Below, piece after piece: positions 5,174-5,311 of a stretch of 5,311 bases of DNA (within the stretch, counting starts at the first letter, position 1; every line of letters begins with the position of its first letter). The DNA is taken from positions 1 through 5,311 of the forward strand of contig JAKZRK010000082.1 of assembly GCA_047518225.1 (NCBI GenBank), read 5' to 3'. Position numbers and translations under genes: made by a program. The notes under the pieces are model-generated. The model ran no database searches. It saw only the letters and a program-made list of their open reading frames with translations, and was not told the DNA's origin. The DNA comes from GCA-2731375 sp047518225 (GTDB lineage Bacteria; Pseudomonadota; Alphaproteobacteria; GCA-2731375).

Positions 5174-5208
5174 AGAATGTGCCTGCTTTTAACACATTCT
5201 TAATCTTT
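5174..5208 (+). terminator. Possible intrinsic terminator after the adhesin gene
   Basis: AGAATGTG (5174-5181) and CACATTCT (5193-5200) form a perfect 8-bp stem with an 11-base loop, followed by the T-rich TTAATCTTT. It begins 46 bases after the stop codon. The stem is only moderately GC-rich and the T tract is interrupted, so strength is doubtful. The 3' arm overlaps the TTAA-N7-TTAA motif at 5189-5203, so the repeat may instead be part of a regulatory site. A smaller GGCC/GGCC hairpin at 5135-5146 lacks a T run. Confidence 0.4.
5189..5203 (+). promoter_or_regulatory. CtrA-like motif TTAA-N7-TTAA upstream of the next gene
   Basis: TTAACACATTCTTAA has the exact TTAA-N7-TTAA spacing of CtrA sites in Alphaproteobacteria, although the C that usually follows is T here. 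It lies 94 bases before the ATG at 5298, a plausible distance for a promoter-proximal site. Its CACATTC core between TTAA elements is shared with 277-293 upstream of the adhesin gene. CtrA control is inference, and no clear -35/-10 pair was found beside it. Confidence 0.4.
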
Positions 5209-5245
5209 AGGTGGTTTACTGTACATCAAGGACATTGGTGTTCTT

Positions 5246-5272
5246 CGTGGGTTGGTCGTTGGTATACCCACG
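5246..5272 (+). promoter_or_regulatory. Stable hairpin in the probable leader of the next gene
   Basis: CGTGGGT (5246-5252) pairs perfectly with ACCCACG (5266-5272) around a 13-base loop, and the inner GGTATACC at 5261-5268 is itself palindromic. The stem ends 11 bases before the Shine-Dalgarno sequence and is followed by A-rich, not T-rich, DNA, so it is not a terminator for the + strand. It could stabilise the mRNA, modulate translation or be an operator. Confidence 0.35.
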
Positions 5273-5283
5273 TTAAACAAAAA

Positions 5284-5289
5284 AAGGAG
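5284..5289 (+). promoter_or_regulatory. Ribosome binding site of the downstream gene
   Basis: AAGGAG at the end of a seven-A run, 8 bases before ATG 5298, is a near-ideal Shine-Dalgarno sequence and suggests strong translation. Confidence 0.8.
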
Positions 5290-5297
5290 ACGAACCC

Positions 5298-5311
5298 ATG
5301 GCTAAAGATAA
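5298..5311 (+). CDS. Start of a downstream gene, truncated by the window edge
   Basis: Only ATG GCT AAA GAT and two further bases are visible (M-A-K-D). The ideal AAGGAG at 5284-5289 with 8-base spacing strongly supports a real start. It lies 169 bases after the adhesin stop codon on the same strand. A terminator-like hairpin and a CtrA-like motif lie between, suggesting its own promoter rather than simple cotranscription. The product cannot be identified from four residues. Confidence 0.7.

Overview
The window is dominated by a single complete gene (404-5128, + strand, 1574 codons) for a very large, acidic, modular RTX-type surface or secreted protein. Its architecture is that of a type I secreted calcium-dependent adhesin. 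It has no Sec signal peptide, a long disordered N-terminal half, tandem Ig-like and cadherin-like domains, a LamG-like (concanavalin A fold) domain, two blocks of glycine/aspartate nonapeptides and a C-terminal type I secretion target region. No exporter gene lies in the window. Protein identity rests on motif recognition by eye, without a database search.

The likely source is an alphaproteobacterium, possibly Rhodospirillales-like or a marine relative. This is an inference from GC-rich coding DNA next to AT-rich intergenic DNA, from Ig-like repeats typical of alphaproteobacterial giant adhesins, and from TTAA-spaced motifs resembling CtrA sites. No marker gene fixes the taxonomy.

Layout: 1-403 holds no confident gene, although one frame stays open from the left edge to 280. 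Its right part is AT-rich and carries an 8-bp inverted repeat, a TTAA-flanked motif, a possible -10 box and the ribosome binding site of the large gene. Within the large protein the order is: Ala/Asp/Glu-rich disordered region with a 36-residue tandem duplication (residues 1-302); Asn/Gly decapeptide repeats (317-356); three isolated RTX nonapeptides (371-397); a decayed Ig-like repeat (406-490); an Ala/Val-rich linker ending in hexapeptide repeats (491-662); three Ig-like repeats (664-989); a cadherin-like domain (990-1087); a LamG-like domain (1094-1307); RTX block 1 (1325-1414); an intervening module; RTX block 2 (1449-1493); and the C-terminal secretion region (1507-1574).

The 169 bases after the stop codon hold a terminator-like hairpin that overlaps a TTAA-N7-TTAA motif, then a second hairpin, then a strong Shine-Dalgarno sequence. 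A second gene begins at 5298 and leaves the window after four codons. I see no wholly new system. The most notable points are the internal history of the repeat protein (a decayed repeat, a sharply bounded homogenised block, several independent tandem expansions) and a related TTAA-flanked CACATTC motif upstream of both genes.
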